A DNA stretch of 64,000 bases from positions 1,550,001-1,614,000 of the forward strand of contig NZ_CP061281.1 of the NCBI RefSeq assembly GCF_014621695.1, given 5' to 3'. Positions within the stretch are counted from its first letter, which is position 1; every line of letters starts with the position of its first letter. Source of the stretch: Streptomyces xanthii (GTDB lineage Bacteria > Actinomycetota > Actinomycetes > Streptomycetales > Streptomycetaceae). Below, piece after piece: positions 61,790-64,000 of this stretch. The notes below the pieces were generated by a model that was given only the letters and a program-made list of their open reading frames with translations, was not told the origin of the DNA and ran no database searches. Made by a program: the position numbers and the translations under genes.

Positions 61790-62812
61790 TCAGATCTCGA
61801 CCACCAGGGTTCCGAAGTGCCGCCCCTGGTGCAGTTCCTGCAACGCTCCGGGGGCCCGATCGATGCCCGGCAGCGTCACGTGCGGATGGACGAGTTCTCC
61901 GGTGCGCAGCCAGTGGGTGAGCCGCTCCCGCCACTCCTCCTCCACGCCCGGGTGCTCGGCGTCCTGGTAGCCGGCCAGAGTCACCGCGAGCTTGACGACC
62001 CGGAACGTGTCGATCGACGCCGGTGCCGTGCCGCCCGCGAGCGTCGGGTCGAACTGGCCCGACAGGGCGCCGACCAGGCCGACCCGTGCGCCGGGCCGCG
62101 CCGCTTCGAGGGCCGCGGTGAGCTGTTCGCCCCCGACGTTGTCGATGATCACGTCGTAGCCGTCCGGCGCGGCCTCGGTGAGGGCGTCGGCCAAGGGCCC
62201 GTCCCCGCGTACCACCACGGCGTCGTAGCCGAGTTCCCGCCGCAGCCGTTCGGCCTTGCCGGGGCTGCGGGTCGTGCCGACGACCCGTCCGGCGCCGAGC
62301 AGCCGGGCGACCTGTCCGGCCAGCGAGCCGACGCCGCCTGCCGCGCCGGTCACCAGGACCGTCTCGCCCGCGCGCAGCCGGGTCAGCCGGGTCAGGGCCC
62401 CGTACGCGGCGGACGCCGTGGACAGGAGGGCCACCGGATCGGGATGGTCCTCGGGCACGACCCGGACCGCGTCCGCGTCGACCACCGCGTACTCCCGCCA
62501 GCCGAGCAGGTGCGTGACCAAGGTCCCGACCGGCACGCCCGCGGTCCCGGGCCCCACGGCGACCACTTCGCCGAGGGCCGGGCCGAACAGGGGCTCGCCG
62601 GGCTTGAGCGGCGGCACCTGGAACCCGTCCGCCTCCCGCGAGATCAGGGTGCGCAGACCGGCGAAGACCAGGAACTTCCGGTTGCATACGAGGAGTTGGC
62701 CGGCTCCGGGGCGGGGCACGGGCGCCTCGGCGACCGGGAAGTGCTCCGGGGCGGGCAGACCGGCGGGATTGCTGACCAGGTGGACTTCGCGACCGAGGGA
62801 CGGTGCGGACAT
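61790..62812 (-). CDS. Zinc-independent MDR-family NADP-dependent oxidoreductase (quinone reductase-like)
   Basis: A 340-residue medium-chain dehydrogenase of the leukotriene B4/quinone oxidoreductase branch. The coenzyme motif is TVLVTGAAGGVGSLAGQVARLLGAGRVVGTTRS, with the Arg/Ser typical of NADPH binding. The catalytic-domain zinc ligands of alcohol dehydrogenases are missing. GYDVIIDNVGGEQLTAALEAARPGARVGLVGALSG is a branch signature. Such enzymes reduce alpha,beta-unsaturated ketones or quinones. A MerR-type promoter in front and a MerR gene 36 bases behind suggest induction by a reactive compound. Confidence 0.87.
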   Translation of the reverse strand: MSAPSLGREVHLVSNPAGLPAPEHFPVAEAPVPRPGAGQLLVCNRKFLVFAGLRTLISREADGFQVPPLKPGEPLFGPALGEVVAVGPGTAGVPVGTLVTHLLGWREYAVVDADAVRVVPEDHPDPVALLSTASAAYGALTRLTRLRAGETVLVTGAAGGVGSLAGQVARLLGAGRVVGTTRSPGKAERLRRELGYDAVVVRGDGPLADALTEAAPDGYDVIIDNVGGEQLTAALEAARPGARVGLVGALSGQFDPTLAGGTAPASIDTFRVVKLAVTLAGYQDAEHPGVEEEWRERLTHWLRTGELVHPHVTLPGIDRAPGALQELHQGRHFGTLVVEI

Positions 62813-62851
62813 GGGTGACCTCCGGGGCCGTGGTGCCTGAACGGTGCCGGG

Positions 62852-62883
62852 ACGCTAACCCCTGACGTGCGGGTGAGAGGCAA
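62852..62883 (-). promoter_or_regulatory. MerR-type promoter of the oxidoreductase gene
   Basis: On the minus strand TTGCCT (62883-62878) and TAGCGT (62857-62852) are 20 bases apart, longer than normal. The spacer is filled by an imperfect dyad, CCTCTCAC-n6-GTCAGGGG (6 of 8 pairs matching). Over-long spacer plus dyad is the hallmark of promoters twisted open by MerR activators. Confidence 0.6.
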
Positions 62884-62999
62884 GAGGACGGCCCACATGG
62901 ACATCCCCGCGCCTGACCCCGCATCCTGATCCACAGACCGAACGAAGAACGCTGCGGGCGTACGGTATATCGAACGCAGCTGAAGAGGAGGGGAAGGGC

Positions 63000-63674
63000 G
63001 TGGGTGACTCCGAGAACTCGATCCGGGGGATGCTGGCCACCAATCTGAGACGGGCGAGGACCGAGCGGGGACTGTCGATCTCCGAGCTGTCGCGGCGTTC
63101 GAAGATCGGCAAGGCGACGCTGTCGCAGCTGGAGTCCGGCACGGGGAACCCCACGATCGAGACGGTGTTCAGCCTCTCGCGCGTCCTGGAGGTGGCCGTC
63201 TCCGACCTCCTGGACGCCCGCCCGCCCGGCGGCCTGACCGTGGTCCGCTCCGAGGAGGTGGAGGTGCTCAGCGGCGAGGGCGTCGACCTGCGTCCGCTGC
63301 GCCGCATCGAGACCGGCGAGGCCGTCTTCGAGGTCTTCGACCAGCGTGTTCGCGCCCAGCGCCGCCAGGAGTCGCTCGGCCACGTCGGCACCGAGCACAC
63401 CATCGTGCAGACCGGCCGGCTCGGTGTGCGGGTCGACGGGCACGAGGTGGAACTGGGGCCGGGGGACTACGTCGGCTTCGACGCCGCGTCCCCGCACAGC
63501 TACACGGCGCTCGACGGCGACGTGCACTCGGTGCTGCTGCTGCAGTACCGGGCGGACCAGCGGCTGCACCTGTCGGACCCGGCACCGGACACCCCTCCCG
63601 CACCCGGGTCACCGTCGGCCGCTCCCGCCGCCGCACCGGCCCACACGCACTCGTCCGAAATCCGTCCGACGTGA
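63000..63674 (+). CDS. XRE-family regulator with cupin domain
   Basis: A 224-residue regulator. The N-terminal helix-turn-helix (about 12-68) is LRRARTERGLSISELSRRSKIGKATLSQLESGTGNPTIETVFSLSRVL. A cupin sensor (about 105-185) has HTIVQTGRLGVRVDGHEVELGPGDYVGFDAASPHSYTALDGDVHSVLLLQY with the His/Glu metal pattern. The tail is Pro/Ala-rich and disordered. Regulators of this layout often control amino-acid or polyamine catabolism. GTG 63000 is preceded by GAAGAGGAGGGGAAGG. It directly precedes the FAD oxidoreductase gene, whose promoter carries a palindrome. Confidence 0.87.
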   Translation: MGDSENSIRGMLATNLRRARTERGLSISELSRRSKIGKATLSQLESGTGNPTIETVFSLSRVLEVAVSDLLDARPPGGLTVVRSEEVEVLSGEGVDLRPLRRIETGEAVFEVFDQRVRAQRRQESLGHVGTEHTIVQTGRLGVRVDGHEVELGPGDYVGFDAASPHSYTALDGDVHSVLLLQYRADQRLHLSDPAPDTPPAPGSPSAAPAAAPAHTHSSEIRPT

Positions 63675-63677
63675 CCG

Positions 63678-63707
63678 TTGACACGTTCTGAACCCTCGCC
63701 GTACTTT
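63678..63707 (+). promoter_or_regulatory. Consensus promoter of the FAD oxidoreductase gene
   Basis: TTGACA (63678-63683), an 18-base spacer, TACTTT (63702-63707). Transcription would start near 63714, inside the adjacent palindrome. Confidence 0.65.
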
Positions 63708-63711
63708 CCCA

Positions 63712-63731
63712 GTGTTCGCTTTACCGAACAC
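63712..63731 (+). promoter_or_regulatory. Operator-like palindrome at the transcription start
   Basis: GTGTTCG-CTTTAC-CGAACAC is a perfect 7-6-7 inverted repeat covering the predicted start site. It is a likely repressor site, the XRE-cupin protein just upstream being the obvious candidate. Confidence 0.6.
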
Positions 63732-63741
63732 GGAGGGTTCG

Positions 63742-64000
63742 ATGTACGGAACACGCGTGGCGGTGCTGGGCGCGGGCATAGTCGGCGCCGCCTGCGCTCG
63801 CGAGCTGGCTCTGGCCGGGCTCGAGGTCGTCGTCGTGGACCGCGGCGGCGCGGCGTCGGCGACCACCTCGCACGGCGAGGGCAACGTGCTGGTGTCCGAC
63901 AAGGGCCCGGGCCCCGAACTCGAACTCGCCCGGCTGTCCCGCACGTTGTGGCCGCAGGTGCTCGCCGAGGTCGCCGAACGCTCGCCGCGCGCGGCGCACG
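63742..64000 (+). CDS. DAO-family FAD-dependent oxidoreductase (partial, 3' end outside window)
   Basis: The first 86 residues are visible. VAVLGAGIVGAACARELALAGLEVVVVDRG is the dinucleotide-binding motif G-x-G-x2-G with the acidic end residue, then the DAO-type segment AASATTSHGEGNVLVSDKGPGPELELARLSRTLWPQV. This matches the family of D-amino-acid dehydrogenases, glycine oxidases and hydroxyproline oxidases. GGAGGG lies five bases before ATG 63742. The upstream XRE-cupin regulator and palindrome suggest induction by an amino-acid-like substrate. The gene is cut by the window end. Confidence 0.8.
   Translation, partial: MYGTRVAVLGAGIVGAACARELALAGLEVVVVDRGGAASATTSHGEGNVLVSDKGPGPELELARLSRTLWPQVLAEVAERSPRAAH

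Overview
The window is a very GC-rich, gene-dense stretch of actinobacterial chromosome. GTG and TTG starts, 4-base ATGA/GTGA overlaps, an iron box of the DmdR/IdeR type, promoters of the TTGAC-n17/18-TAnnnT form, leaderless genes, DUF2637, SpoIIE-partner-type ATPases and PP2C-like proteins, and the interspersed repeat beginning AGGGGCGCGGGGAACTGCGC all point to Streptomyces or a very close relative. No phage, transposase, tRNA, rRNA or CRISPR was seen.

Region 1 (1-11951, plus strand) is one tightly coupled surface-glycan operon: end of a polymerase, GT4, sugar C-methyltransferase, sugar-1-phosphate cytidylyltransferase, PIG-L deacetylase, NDP-sugar epimerase/dehydratase, DUF4910 protein, flippase, GT2, polysaccharide pyruvyl transferase, RmlC-like epimerase and a GSA-type aminotransferase. 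Together they read as a pathway that makes a CDP-activated, C-methylated, probably aminated and pyruvylated sugar and exports the polymer. It is followed by 1.15 kb of repeat-packed non-coding DNA (11952-13100), a PAP2 phosphatase and a membrane-anchored unknown protein.

Region 2 (15039-21769) is a xanthine dehydrogenase operon (xdhA-xdhB-xdhC, minus strand) with its own promoter and a 25-codon leader ORF, divergent from an NCS2 xanthine/uracil permease. Region 3 (21938-23177) is a crcB-DUF190-crcB fluoride-exporter module. Then come a proline-rich membrane protein, a lipoprotein NodB deacetylase, a P450 and an SRPBCC protein.

Region 4 (28088-36800) is a second purine-oxidation locus: three-subunit molybdenum dehydrogenase, AzgA-type permease and a second XdhC, divergent from a PucR activator. 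Two unrelated-architecture purine dehydrogenase systems therefore lie 10 kb apart.

Region 5 (36951-53970) holds a TPR protein, a GntR regulator, an iron-box-controlled FhuF-type reductase, a DUF2637 protein, an anti-sigma-type ATPase, a GH38 alpha-mannosidase, pyruvate oxidase (poxB), a PP2C-like protein, a large secreted S8 protease divergent from a TrmB/LuxR-type regulator, and a DUF456 protein. Region 6 (54050-64000) holds a Tat-exported GH95-like hydrolase, YceI, an Ada-AlkA fusion with ogt (alkylation repair), rsgA with a leader ORF, a single-domain EF-Tu-like GTPase, a MerR regulator with its oxidoreductase target, an XRE-cupin regulator, and the start of a DAO-family FAD oxidoreductase cut by the window end. 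Strong hairpin terminators separate most convergent units.
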